The notes under the pieces are model-generated. The model was not told where the DNA came from, did no database searches, and saw nothing but the letters and a program-made list of their open reading frames with translations. This document shows positions 53,261 to 62,058 of a stretch of 64,000 bases of DNA, piece after piece. The position numbers were made by a program, and so were the translations under genes. Source of the DNA: a virus; the IMG/VR virus record IMGVR_UViG_3300036766_002288, positions 62,001 to 126,000 of that record. The stretch is one strand, 5' to 3'. How positions within the stretch are numbered: the stretch's first letter is position 1; each line of letters opens with the position of its first letter.

Positions 53261-54942
53261 CGCCCGTGACAAATCGGCAATCTACGACCAATTCCAAATG
53301 CAATAGGCGTGATCTTAATGCCAGGAGCGGCCTGTCTACGCTTAAACTCATTGATGTTGATTAAACGAATCATTCGCTTATATTTTTCTTCAGCATCCTT
53401 GCTATCAATCCAATCTTGTATAGGAATGTGGCGACTATTGTTGTAATACTCTCTGAAAGCTTTAAAATCCCCAATAAATTCTTCAACATAAGCTTCCACA
53501 ATCGCATCCAAAATTGGATAGGGTAACAGACTAGCTTCGTCAGTTTGCCCTGGAGCAAGTTCAGCAGATGGGGCTTTAGTTAAGATATTCTCAGGAATGT
53601 AGTATTTACGTGTTCTGCCCGATCTTCCATCTTGATTATAAAAATGTGCCATGTCATAAACCTGCATTTTATACAGGTCATTAATCGGACAGAAGCCACC
53701 ATTCATATCGCCATACAAAGTGCAGTAACCAAGTGCTAATTCAGTCTTATTACCAGTTGATAACAACAAAGCATCGAATGCATTGGAATAATACATAAGA
53801 ATCATACCGCGAAGGCGGGCTTGAATGTTTTCATCTGCAATTGGCTTAGGGTCTATTCCCATCTTTAAATTAGCCAATATATGACCAATGAAAGGATTAT
53901 GAGCAATAGGAATAATATGATCGTGACAACCTAAATTATTATGTAATAGTTCAGCATCATTCTTAGAATGTTCACTACTAATTGTAGTAGGCATACGAAT
54001 GCCGTGAACATTTTCAGGGCCAATAGCATCACAGGCTAACGATAAGACTAATGCACTATCAATACCACCACTAGACCCGACAACAACTTGTTTAAAACCA
54101 CTTTTAGTGATATAATCCTTTAGCCCTAGCTTAATCATATCATAAGGTTCATCTCGTAAAATAGAACCCCATTGATCTGCTCTATTGGCATCGTCATAAA
54201 ACTGATATGGTTCCATTCCAGCTACAGCCTTTACTAAACCTTTTTCTACAATAAAACTATTGCCATCAAACACTAATTCGTCCTGTCCACCAAGCTGATT
54301 ACAATAGATTATAGTGCCAATTTTGTCTGTGCTTTGCTTGACCATTTCGATACGCTTCTTGGGCTTGCCCCGAACGAAAGGAGAGCTATTAATACTAATA
54401 ATGTTATAAATACCCCTAGTCCGATATGCTTCTAATGGATTGAATTGGTAATTATAATCATCGCTACCTTTGTCATTCCATAAATCTTCGCAGATACAAA
54501 TACCCCATTTCTGCCCACAAATTTCAACTACAGTTAATTCTGTGCCAGGTGCAAAATATCTTCCTTCATCAAAAACGTCGTAGAATGGCAAAAGGTGTTT
54601 TTGATAAGTGGCGATTAAGCGAGGCCCTTTAAATACCGCCGCCATGTTACGGAACGGTTTACCACAACCACTATAGTTGCGGTCGATATAACCAATTACA
54701 ATATGTGGTTCATAACCAGCAGGAAGATATGAAGGAAGGGCCTGTAAACAATCTAAATTTTTTCCTATAAAATCTTTGCGAAACATCATATCTTTACAAA
54801 GATAACCAGGAATAGCTAACTCTGGGAATACAATTAAGTCAGCGTTATTTCTCCTACCTTCAGCTATGCCAACTACAATTTGTTCATAATTCCTTACGAA
54901 ATCATTAGGTATTGTATTGATTTGACAGATAAGGGTTTTCAT
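53257..54942 (-). CDS. nadE: Glutamine-dependent NAD+ synthetase
   Basis: 561 residues. The N-terminal nitrilase/CN-hydrolase domain (1-260) has the Glu in FPELAIPG, Lys in YQKHLLP and Cys in ICEDLW needed to release ammonia from glutamine. The C-terminal NAD synthase domain has the P-loop SSGGIDSAL (about 288-296), a GNKTELALGYCTLYGD segment and the KAPSAELAPGQTDE region. It makes NAD+ from its deamido precursor. A complete phage-borne enzyme may replenish NAD against NAD-depleting defence. Start at 54942 has GGAG 7 nt upstream. Confidence 0.95.
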   Translation of the reverse strand: MKTLICQINTIPNDFVRNYEQIVVGIAEGRRNNADLIVFPELAIPGYLCKDMMFRKDFIGKNLDCLQALPSYLPAGYEPHIVIGYIDRNYSGCGKPFRNMAAVFKGPRLIATYQKHLLPFYDVFDEGRYFAPGTELTVVEICGQKWGICICEDLWNDKGSDDYNYQFNPLEAYRTRGIYNIISINSSPFVRGKPKKRIEMVKQSTDKIGTIIYCNQLGGQDELVFDGNSFIVEKGLVKAVAGMEPYQFYDDANRADQWGSILRDEPYDMIKLGLKDYITKSGFKQVVVGSSGGIDSALVLSLACDAIGPENVHGIRMPTTISSEHSKNDAELLHNNLGCHDHIIPIAHNPFIGHILANLKMGIDPKPIADENIQARLRGMILMYYSNAFDALLLSTGNKTELALGYCTLYGDMNGGFCPINDLYKMQVYDMAHFYNQDGRSGRTRKYYIPENILTKAPSAELAPGQTDEASLLPYPILDAIVEAYVEEFIGDFKAFREYYNNSRHIPIQDWIDSKDAEEKYKRMIRLININEFKRRQAAPGIKITPIAFGIGRRLPICHGR

Positions 54943-54953
54943 TTTAACTCCAA

Positions 54954-55163
54954 TCAATGTTCATATTCGCCTAACGCACTTAAGAATATGTCATTATCCA
55001 AAGCTTTACGAAAAATATCTTCTACGGTTTTGATACTCATGCCTAGTGTTTCTAAAAAGAACACTCTTTCCTCGTTGTTCATTTCGCGTGTAGTCTCACG
55101 AAGACGTTTATTATATTCTAGAACTTCATCAAGGATTTCATTACGTCGTTCGATTCTTAACAT
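54954..55163 (-). CDS. Small helical protein
   Basis: 69 residues, acidic/basic helix throughout (IERRNEILDEVLEYNKRLRE, NNEERVFFLETL), likely coiled coil. It precedes the NAD synthetase gene by 11 nt. Function unknown. Confidence 0.5.
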   Translation of the reverse strand: MLRIERRNEILDEVLEYNKRLRETTREMNNEERVFFLETLGMSIKTVEDIFRKALDNDIFLSALGEYEH

Positions 55164-55350
55164 CACTATGTTTCCAATTTTGGTAAAATTTAAGACAGGT
55201 TGGCTCTAAAATGGGTGTTAATGGTTTGGCAGGTTCATCAAACATCGGTACTTCACATTTTTTAGCGATACCCGAAGCAACCAGCCAATCTAATAGTTCT
55301 TTCCAGTCAGCTTCAGCTTCGATAGTAAATGTATTAGGAACGTAAGCCAT
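55141..55350 (-). CDS. Small hypothetical protein
   Basis: 69 residues starting MAYVPNTFTIEAEADW, with an amphipathic helix (KELLDWLVASGIAKK) and a basic end. The start at 55350 has AAGGAG 6 nt upstream; a longer in-frame extension into the previous gene is rejected. Overlaps the next gene by 23 nt. Confidence 0.55.
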   Translation of the reverse strand: MAYVPNTFTIEAEADWKELLDWLVASGIAKKCEVPMFDEPAKPLTPILEPTCLKFYQNWKHSDVKNRTT

Positions 55351-55369
55351 TAAAACTCCTTTGCCATAA

Positions 55370-56002
55370 TTACCCCATATAACCTGCTGAATGTTTTGGG
55401 TCTGGCAGATTTTGTTGAAGGATTCGGCGTAATTCAAAACTTGGATATTTCCCTTGAACTACTTTTATAATTTCTCCGTCCTCAACTTCTACTACTGTCT
55501 TTTTATCGCAAACAAACGTGGCAATGCCAGCACACATTCGATCCCCGCCATCCCCTGTATGTGCGGCATCTAGCCATTTGACACCTTCCCAAATAGTTTT
55601 ATATTTCAATTGCCATTCATATAAGTTGTCTTCTTTTGCCTTCCACGTTTCAATTGTGAATTCAGTTGGCTGATTTTTATGGTTGTGTTCCTTGAGAGTC
55701 TTAGAATCAACGGTTCCAGCAACCCATTGAAGTAAATCGCAACATTGACCAAGACTGCCCTCTAATACATTATGATAGGGCACATCTTCAAGTGACCTAA
55801 ACATCATAGGGTCAACAACTTTATAACCTTCATAAATATTAGCATTAAGAATTACATTCACACCTACACTAGAATCTTCTGGACCACCTGATAGTCCACT
55901 CAATTTACCTGCCAGACCAGTTACAAAACTATAATGATTGACAAAAGCTCGCAGAAGATGAACTTCTGTTTTATGGTTTGGATTTACCCTATTTGATCTC
56001 AT
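55370..56002 (-). CDS. Hypothetical protein
   Basis: 210 residues. Segments include a Gly-rich VTGLAGKLSGLSGGPED, a DVPYHNVLEGSLGQCCDLLQW region and a WLDAAHTGDGGDRMCAG stretch (His/Asp/Cys-rich, possibly an active site). No family recognised. Adjacent to the next upstream gene on the same strand with 1 nt between them. Confidence 0.5.
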   Translation of the reverse strand: MRSNRVNPNHKTEVHLLRAFVNHYSFVTGLAGKLSGLSGGPEDSSVGVNVILNANIYEGYKVVDPMMFRSLEDVPYHNVLEGSLGQCCDLLQWVAGTVDSKTLKEHNHKNQPTEFTIETWKAKEDNLYEWQLKYKTIWEGVKWLDAAHTGDGGDRMCAGIATFVCDKKTVVEVEDGEIIKVVQGKYPSFELRRILQQNLPDPKHSAGYMG

Positions 56003-56003
56003 G

Positions 56004-56681
56004 TTATAATTCCCGTAAAAATAAATCTCTGAAACAGTTTTCCACCTCTACAGTTATATTAGCACAAAAATGTGAAATGTCAATTTCCTTCATGTCACAG
56101 TGGCGTTTTACCCACGGAGATAACGCAGCATAGAAACCAGAAACTTTACCAACAGAAATCCAGCACCCTATATCTTTTGCCATTTCTTTAAATTGCTCCT
56201 CATCTTTAATTTTAGAATCCAGGAGTTTTTTAGTTTGTTTCAACTCATTTTGGATTGTTAGAAAATCAACTTTGTCCAGACCCACTTCTTTCAGGGTCTT
56301 CACTTTTTCAATATTGTCGAATTTCTTTTTCCAAATTTTCCACCGAACCCAAGCCTTGTCTCCAATTAAGCACCAAGTAGATATCAATGGATGGGTGTTA
56401 CCAATTTCCACAGCTTTTAACATTTGAAGTTGAGCCATGACATACAATTTATAATCTTTAGGGTCGATTAATCCCCTTGTTTCCTTCTGCAATTTGTAGC
56501 AATATTTAAACAAAGTGCTATTGCGTGGATCACCCTTTTTAGGGTAACTAGTCTTAGTCTTGCAATCAGGGAAAACTTTTTGAGAAGATTCTATCCACAT
56601 GAGTCCAATTTTGTATGCAAGAGCCTGTTCGTCGGTCATACTATATTCAATGATTGGTTCAAGGTTGTAAGCTTCGTCCAT
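56004..56681 (-). CDS. Hypothetical protein
   Basis: 225 residues, helical, Lys-rich, with AYKIGLMWIESSQKVFPDCKT and a long central charged region (about 105-165). The start at 56681 follows GGAG by 6 nt. It is divergent from the polymerase-like gene with 11 nt between starts, so the two promoters overlap. No family recognised. Confidence 0.5.
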   Translation of the reverse strand: MDEAYNLEPIIEYSMTDEQALAYKIGLMWIESSQKVFPDCKTKTSYPKKGDPRNSTLFKYCYKLQKETRGLIDPKDYKLYVMAQLQMLKAVEIGNTHPLISTWCLIGDKAWVRWKIWKKKFDNIEKVKTLKEVGLDKVDFLTIQNELKQTKKLLDSKIKDEEQFKEMAKDIGCWISVGKVSGFYAALSPWVKRHCDMKEIDISHFCANITVEVENCFRDLFLREL

Positions 56682-56692
56682 AAGAGTCTCCG

Positions 56693-57868
56693 ATGAAAAA
56701 GATTTATATTCCATCAAATCTAGATTTGCCAAAAATACTCAAAGACCAATATTCTGATACGGATTTAGACAAATTCCACTATTTTATCCATTTGATCTAT
56801 GAACAACGAATACTATACAAAAATCCAGAAGAATATATCCCACTAAAGGCAGAATATCTGAGAGCAATCATAGTAAGGGATTACAACCGTTATCGCAACA
56901 TCCTAATCGACAAAAACATTATTGACTGTGACGGCAGATATATCAAGGGACAAAAATCTTTAGGTTACAAATTATTACCACCATACTCAGAAGTTAAGCA
57001 TAAGCAAATCATCCTCAAAAATAAACTAATTCTAAAAAACATTGAAAAATGGAAGGCTAAAAGACTTCCTAAAACCAAAGTGCATCAACACTTATATAAA
57101 TTCTTGGATAAGTTAATGATTGATAGTGATGGGGCTTTAGAATCTATTAAGGATTTAAATGTAGTTGAGTATAATTTTTGTGAGTTAGCTATAAACAAGC
57201 TATTGGATAAAGATTTTTTCCTTATTTCTGATGATTACGGTAGAGTTCATACAAATATTACTAGTTTAAAATCATCTCTTAGAAAATTTATCACTTATGA
57301 AGGTAAAGAACTTTACAACGTTGATATTGTCAATTCTCAACCTCTTATTTTGCTTTTAATTCCCTTCCTCTCTAATACCATACGCTGTACATTTTCAGAC
57401 TTTCTTGAAACAGACAAATTAGACATTTTCAAATACAAGGAATTGGTGGAGAAGGGAGAATTATACGAATATTTGATGAACAATTCCAATTTTGATGATT
57501 ATTTGATAGAACAGAACAAAGAATATGACAGAGAGCCGTTTAAAGAGACCTTTTTCAGGGAAGTTTTCTTTGGAAAGAAGGTTAGTGGCTATTTCTGGGA
57601 TTTATTCCCATCTGTGGCAAATATTATAGCTCAAGTCAAAAAAGATGATTACAGAAGTTTGGCTTGGATGATGCAAAGAGCAGAATCAGATTTGATAATA
57701 AACAAGATATGCGGTAGAATCATGGAAGAATATCCAAAATGTTTCATTTCGACAATCCATGACTCCATTCTGACTACCGCAGAGCATGTGGATAAGATAA
57801 AAAGCATTATGTTGGAAGAATTTAAGAAACTAGGGCTATTGCCTTCGATTAGAATAGAACCTGCATGA
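56693..57868 (+). CDS. Family A DNA polymerase-like protein, divergent
   Basis: 391 residues. The N-terminal 150 residues are a basic unknown region. The C-terminal half has palm-like motifs: motif A ELYNVDIVNSQPLILLL (about 202-218; Asp, with Gln in the usual Glu/Gln position), a motif B-like KETFFREVFFGKK (about 283-295), and motif C TIHDSI (about 360-365). Motif C matches the VHDE-type of PolA. Key Asp residues remain but motif B is atypical. A second PolA-like protein follows with a 4-nt overlap. It may be an accessory or primase-like polymerase. Confidence 0.65.
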   Translation: MKKIYIPSNLDLPKILKDQYSDTDLDKFHYFIHLIYEQRILYKNPEEYIPLKAEYLRAIIVRDYNRYRNILIDKNIIDCDGRYIKGQKSLGYKLLPPYSEVKHKQIILKNKLILKNIEKWKAKRLPKTKVHQHLYKFLDKLMIDSDGALESIKDLNVVEYNFCELAINKLLDKDFFLISDDYGRVHTNITSLKSSLRKFITYEGKELYNVDIVNSQPLILLLIPFLSNTIRCTFSDFLETDKLDIFKYKELVEKGELYEYLMNNSNFDDYLIEQNKEYDREPFKETFFREVFFGKKVSGYFWDLFPSVANIIAQVKKDDYRSLAWMMQRAESDLIINKICGRIMEEYPKCFISTIHDSILTTAEHVDKIKSIMLEEFKKLGLLPSIRIEPA

Positions 57869-59142
57869 ATCTTATTCCAATAGCTGTAAAACTTGAGAGT
57901 TTACTACAAGCTGGTGCTTATGTTTTTATAAGCATAGAACCTGCTATCGTAGACTTTACGCGCAATAACATTTCTTTTAAATTCAAAATACTTACTGAAC
58001 TAGGGGACATGACCCTTGAAATGAAGGATGATTTTCTTGAAATCTTAGAGTTTGCCAAAACAGCGATTTTCAATAATAAGGAAATTATGATTATTGGCTG
58101 GGACTTGAAGAATTTGTTTAGTACGGTTTTGTTTAAGACAGGTAGTCAATTTGAAATTGAGAATAAGTTTCTAGATTTGAAGGTTGCGGAACATTTCATA
58201 GGCATTAGAGAGAAGCCACCTACTGACTTTTCCGAGATGAAGGCACGGGTTAAAGTTCTCTTTGCAGATTCATCTTGGCCTAAGTTCAAGCAGATTTACC
58301 AAAAGATTTACTTACCGTTAATTACTGAAGTCATACCTTCCATAGAGTGTGAAGGTATGCTTGATTCCAAAGACCGAAAGATGCTTTATCCTTACTATGA
58401 AATCGAAGGACAGGTGAATGGCAGGCTGTCCTGTAATTTGGCTTATGAAAACTGCATTAACCCACATTCAATGTCTCAAGAACAGAAGGCAATATTATTG
58501 CCAAAAGGTAGGGATTGTTCGTTTTTAAGCTTTGACTTTAATTCAATGGAGGTTTGTACACTTGCTTGGTTGAGTGGGGATGAAGAGTTGAAGGCGATGG
58601 TCAATGGAGATTTTTATAGGTCTTTGTTTAAACTGATTTCTGGCGCGGAGTGTGATACGGATGAGAAAAGAGGATTTTGTAAAAAGATATTCCTGCCTGT
58701 ATTTTATGGAGAATCTGCTAAGGAATTGGCAAAGAACCTTAATTTTAGTGTGGAAACAGCGTATAAAGTAATTGGTAAATTAAAGGCATTATTCCCAAGG
58801 GTATTTTCTTGGGTTGATGAGTATGTTCACGAAAATGAATGTGTGGACTATTATGGGAGAAAAAGAAGATTTTCTTTTGAAGAGAGTTATAAATACAGAA
58901 ATTTCATAATTCAGTCACCTGCTGCTATAGTTTGCCTGGATAGGTTGGTAAGACTGCATCGCAACCTTGGCAGTTATGGTAAGTTGGTGGCTCATATTCA
59001 TGATGGTTACGTAGTAAAAGTCAGTGATGGTTATATAGAAATTGCTAAATCATTATGTCTTGATTCGTTACAATCAGATAGTTCGATATGTCCAGGGCTA
59101 AGTTTGAAGTCTAATTTCAAATTTGGTAAGACTTTAGCTTGA
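57865..59142 (+). CDS. Family A (PolI-type) DNA polymerase
   Basis: 425 residues. Motif A FLSFDFNSMEVCTLAWLSGD (about 223-242), motif B KRGFCKKIFLPVFYGESAK (about 272-290) and motif C AHIHDGYVV (about 381-389) are clear. The first 150 residues may be a remnant of the proofreading exonuclease fold but show no DEDD residues. Length is short for PolA. It follows another PolA-like palm protein in the same operon. A stand-alone DnaQ exonuclease at 39404 could supply proofreading. Confidence 0.85.
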   Translation: MNLIPIAVKLESLLQAGAYVFISIEPAIVDFTRNNISFKFKILTELGDMTLEMKDDFLEILEFAKTAIFNNKEIMIIGWDLKNLFSTVLFKTGSQFEIENKFLDLKVAEHFIGIREKPPTDFSEMKARVKVLFADSSWPKFKQIYQKIYLPLITEVIPSIECEGMLDSKDRKMLYPYYEIEGQVNGRLSCNLAYENCINPHSMSQEQKAILLPKGRDCSFLSFDFNSMEVCTLAWLSGDEELKAMVNGDFYRSLFKLISGAECDTDEKRGFCKKIFLPVFYGESAKELAKNLNFSVETAYKVIGKLKALFPRVFSWVDEYVHENECVDYYGRKRRFSFEESYKYRNFIIQSPAAIVCLDRLVRLHRNLGSYGKLVAHIHDGYVVKVSDGYIEIAKSLCLDSLQSDSSICPGLSLKSNFKFGKTLA

Positions 59143-59198
59143 TTTAACAAATTTTTATAGTATTATATTTGGTTAGGCAAAATTTCTTTGGAGGTAGA

Positions 59199-59762
59199 GT
59201 GAACAACGGTATTTCTGATAGTTTTCCGATTTCTAATGAAGAATACATGAATTTGGATAAGGATTTTGGCAAGTTAGCTAAGAAACAGGCATGGGAGTTA
59301 TTGAGGAAAAACACAAAAAACAATCATACAGACGATTTTGAAGACGTTAATCAAGAAGTAATTATGGCATTGCTGAGAGCAGGTTCATATTACAAAAGGC
59401 AAATTTACATAGAAAATTGTTTAGAAGTGGCAAAATTATATGTTAAAGATGAGTTCATTGCAAAGATTGTTGAAGAATTAGGTAAGCTTTGGGAAAATAG
59501 AAAGCGTCACGGTGCAAATAGACAAAAATTTGGTCAACCACAAGAACAATTGCTAAGTAGGGTAATGAAGAAATTTGTGCCACCTTCTGCTCGTCCTGAC
59601 AAAAATGCTCCATTAAAAATAGACGAAAAGTTTGCAACTTATTGTAAAGCCATTACTTGGAATGCTCAAAAGAGCATGGGCAGAAAAATCACTAAGGAAA
59701 AAGTTCTTAGAACTGGTATGGCTAGTTTATCGGATTTTGATTATCTTGGGAACGAGGAGTAA
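59199..59762 (+). CDS. Sigma factor-like protein (candidate late sigma)
   Basis: 187 residues. Residues about 28-65 (FEDVNQEVIMALLRAGSYY) resemble sigma70 region 2.1 (D-x-x-QE-x-x-x-AL-x-RA), and DEKFATYCKAITWNAQKSM (about 145-165) resembles the region 2.2 'F-x-TYA' helix. About 80 residues separate them, more than in typical sigmas. T4 gp55, which recognises TATAAATA, is a similarly reduced sigma. The GTG start at 59199 has GGAGGTA nearby. It could read the TAWATA boxes, but this is not shown. Confidence 0.5.
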   Translation: MNNGISDSFPISNEEYMNLDKDFGKLAKKQAWELLRKNTKNNHTDDFEDVNQEVIMALLRAGSYYKRQIYIENCLEVAKLYVKDEFIAKIVEELGKLWENRKRHGANRQKFGQPQEQLLSRVMKKFVPPSARPDKNAPLKIDEKFATYCKAITWNAQKSMGRKITKEKVLRTGMASLSDFDYLGNEE

Positions 59763-59769
59763 AATTAAC

Positions 59770-60012
59770 ATGAAATGGGATGATTATTTCGTATTTGGTG
59801 CATCAACTTTATTTTCTGGATGTGTTTCTGGGATTTTATCAGCAGCGAATCGGTATTTACCACTTTCTTGGGTCGCTGTTGGATTGGGTGCAGTAGCCGT
59901 TTTAGCTGTTTGGGTTGGGGTTTACGAGAAAAAGAGGCAAGAGAAAGCCTCGGCTGAGGAAGCGGCGGCTTTCAAAATTAGGATGGAGAAAATTGATGAA
60001 GAAGCGGTATGA
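59770..60012 (+). CDS. Small membrane protein with charged tail
   Basis: 80 residues: two hydrophobic segments (YFVFGASTLFSGCVSGILSA and WVAVGLGAVAVLAVWVGV), then a highly charged Lys/Glu/Ala helix (about 53-78). Shine-Dalgarno GGAG about 10 nt upstream. Overlaps the next gene by 17 nt. Confidence 0.6.
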   Translation: MKWDDYFVFGASTLFSGCVSGILSAANRYLPLSWVAVGLGAVAVLAVWVGVYEKKRQEKASAEEAAAFKIRMEKIDEEAV

Positions 60013-60235
60013 TAGAGCGGAATACAAGAATAGAAAACTTCTAACTCCATACGATCATTGGGAAGATGTTTGGTCTGTATTTCAGGAAACCATTGATAGG
60101 GCTGGACTTGATAATTCAATGGGCGATTCTAATTACCTGATTGGCAGATACATATACGAAAAAACAAAGTACGACAAAAAAGAATTTATTGCTACTATTG
60201 AACAATATCTTAAAGAGAATGAAGCACATGATTGA
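59996..60235 (+). CDS. Small hypothetical protein
   Basis: 79 residues, basic N-terminus (MKKRYDRAEYKNRKLL), then an acidic helical region with YIYEKTKYDKKEF. The start at 59996 is preferred because GGAG lies 8 nt before it. Function unknown. Confidence 0.5.
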   Translation: MKKRYDRAEYKNRKLLTPYDHWEDVWSVFQETIDRAGLDNSMGDSNYLIGRYIYEKTKYDKKEFIATIEQYLKENEAHD

Positions 60236-60785
60236 ATATGTGGTAGTGTATGCGTATACAGTGAAACCTGGGAAGACCTATGTTCCACTGATTCTGAAAA
60301 AGAAGCCACCGCATTTGGAAGGTATGCTTAATCTTCCTGGGGGCAAGATAAATCTAGGTGAAGACCCTGTTGCTGCGGCATTAAGGGAGCTTAAGGAAGA
60401 AACTGGCCTGGAAGAAGTACAAGAATATGACCCAATGGTATATTGTCCATCTGAGTATATGGGCGTAATTAATGGTGGTACTTGCAATATTCATGCGGTC
60501 AAAGTTCCAGTTGTATTTCAAGATTTGAAACCAGGCCCAGATGAGATTGAAGAAGTTGGCTGGTTCCCCATTCCTGAATTGTATGAATTGCCTAATCTTA
60601 TGCCTAATCTTAGGGTTATGATGCCTTTGATTGAAAATGGTGTCAAGGGCTGGGTAATTTCAGATTTAGATGGCGGGTGGCGAGATTCAAGCCATCATAC
60701 GGTCAGACTTTTTATGGAGCATCTTGATAATCCTTGGGATATTGAAGTCAAGTCCGTTGGATATTTTAAGGGAGAACGAAAATGA
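60228..60785 (+). CDS. NUDIX hydrolase
   Basis: 185 residues. The NUDIX box GGKINLGEDPVAAALRELKE-ETGL matches GX5EX7REUXEEXGU (about 41-63), preceded by LNLPG. The family cleaves nucleoside diphosphate derivatives such as NADH, ADP-ribose or oxidised dNTPs; the substrate is not readable here. Start at ATG 60228 is preferred over 60219 for spacing. It is followed by the MoxR operon with a 4-nt overlap. Confidence 0.88.
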   Translation: MIEYVVVYAYTVKPGKTYVPLILKKKPPHLEGMLNLPGGKINLGEDPVAAALRELKEETGLEEVQEYDPMVYCPSEYMGVINGGTCNIHAVKVPVVFQDLKPGPDEIEEVGWFPIPELYELPNLMPNLRVMMPLIENGVKGWVISDLDGGWRDSSHHTVRLFMEHLDNPWDIEVKSVGYFKGERK

Positions 60786-61852
60786 AATTTGATAATTTAA
60801 TTGCTGACTACGTTTTCCCTTTAAGGGATGCTCTTGAGACCATTATTGTTGGACAAAAGCACGTTATCAAACGTGTTGTTATGGCATTATTTGCCGTAGG
60901 TCAAAGAGACTTTTTTGCTGATGGCACTAAGTTTCTTGGCACTGGTCACGTCCTATGTGAAGGGGGCACAGGTACGGGCAAGACTGTAATGTGTAAAGCA
61001 TTGGCAAGGTTATTGGCTGGTAATAACAAACGTGTTAGCGGTATGCCTGATGCACTTGCTAGTGATATAACTGGTTGTGAAATTATTCTTCTAAACGGCA
61101 ATACTAAGACTGTTAGAGGTCCGCTTTTCTGCAATGTTATTTTAGCTGACGAAATCAATCGTTTCCCACCAAAGGCGCAAAACGCTTTTATTGAAGCCCT
61201 GGCAGAAGGGTCAGTTACGATTAGCAACGACACTTATCGTTTGGAGCAACCATTTTTCTGTTTAGCAACGCAAAATCCAACAGAACAAAAGGGTACTAGT
61301 CGTATTCAAGAAGCTCTTGCTGACCGATTTATGTTTAAGTTGGTAATGAGAGAGACTACGGAAGCGGAAAAAGTAGAGATTGCACGGAAGACCCACAATT
61401 TTGATTTGTCTGCATTGAAGCAGATTGTTGATAGTGATACGGTTTGTAAGATTAGAAATGAATTATTTGAACACACGTATGTCAGTGACCCGACACGTAA
61501 GTATTGTGCAAGGTTATTGCACGCTATTAATCATCCTGAACTATTTGGATTATTCACGGATGAACTTAAGACTTTGGGGACTGATCCATTGTTCAAGCAG
61601 CGTCCTGCTTTGAATGACCGTGCCATGTTGCATTTAGAAGGTGCGGCGATGATGGAAGCGGTCATGAATGGTAGGGATTATGTAACACCGTATGATGTGG
61701 TATCGGTTGCACCTGATGTATTTAGAGTTAGGTTGATCGTGTTTGATTCCTCGCTCCACCTTTTGACTTCGACATATCCAGAGAGGTATTTGGCTGAGAC
61801 TAAGTTGATTGACTACTTAATCAATGAGACTTTGAATAAGGTGGGAATGTGA
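60782..61852 (+). CDS. MoxR-family AAA+ ATPase
   Basis: 356 residues. Walker A EGGTGTGKT (about 60-68), the MoxR-type VRGPLF loop, Walker B LADEINR (about 121-127), sensor 1 ATQNP (about 162) and a C-terminal lid. MoxR proteins act as chaperone-like unfoldases with vWA partners. A DUF58 protein is encoded three small genes downstream, so the pair probably forms a complex. Confidence 0.92.
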   Translation: MKFDNLIADYVFPLRDALETIIVGQKHVIKRVVMALFAVGQRDFFADGTKFLGTGHVLCEGGTGTGKTVMCKALARLLAGNNKRVSGMPDALASDITGCEIILLNGNTKTVRGPLFCNVILADEINRFPPKAQNAFIEALAEGSVTISNDTYRLEQPFFCLATQNPTEQKGTSRIQEALADRFMFKLVMRETTEAEKVEIARKTHNFDLSALKQIVDSDTVCKIRNELFEHTYVSDPTRKYCARLLHAINHPELFGLFTDELKTLGTDPLFKQRPALNDRAMLHLEGAAMMEAVMNGRDYVTPYDVVSVAPDVFRVRLIVFDSSLHLLTSTYPERYLAETKLIDYLINETLNKVGM

Positions 61853-62058
61853 TTAAGTATGCTTGGAAATATGATGATGGTTCTTATTATGCTTGGTGTA
61901 GTTCTTGGGGATTCCATTGTCGTAGTATAGAGGCAGCACACCTTACCGACACTATTGAGGAGTGGGCTAGCTGTACAGCTGAGGGTAAGCCAGTTATGAT
62001 TGATGTGTTTGGTGAACTTAAATATCCGTGGAATCCGACCCGCAGAGAAATAATATGA
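61849..62058 (+). CDS. Small hypothetical protein
   Basis: 69 residues starting at GTG overlapping the MoxR stop. A compact domain with WCSSWGFHCRSIEAAH and an acidic helix. In the MoxR operon; function unknown. Confidence 0.55.
   Translation: MIKYAWKYDDGSYYAWCSSWGFHCRSIEAAHLTDTIEEWASCTAEGKPVMIDVFGELKYPWNPTRREII

Noticed and set aside
56004-56732. Longer start for the 56004 gene overlapping the polymerase-like gene
   Set aside because: The shorter start has GGAG at proper spacing and avoids overlap with the divergent coding sequence.
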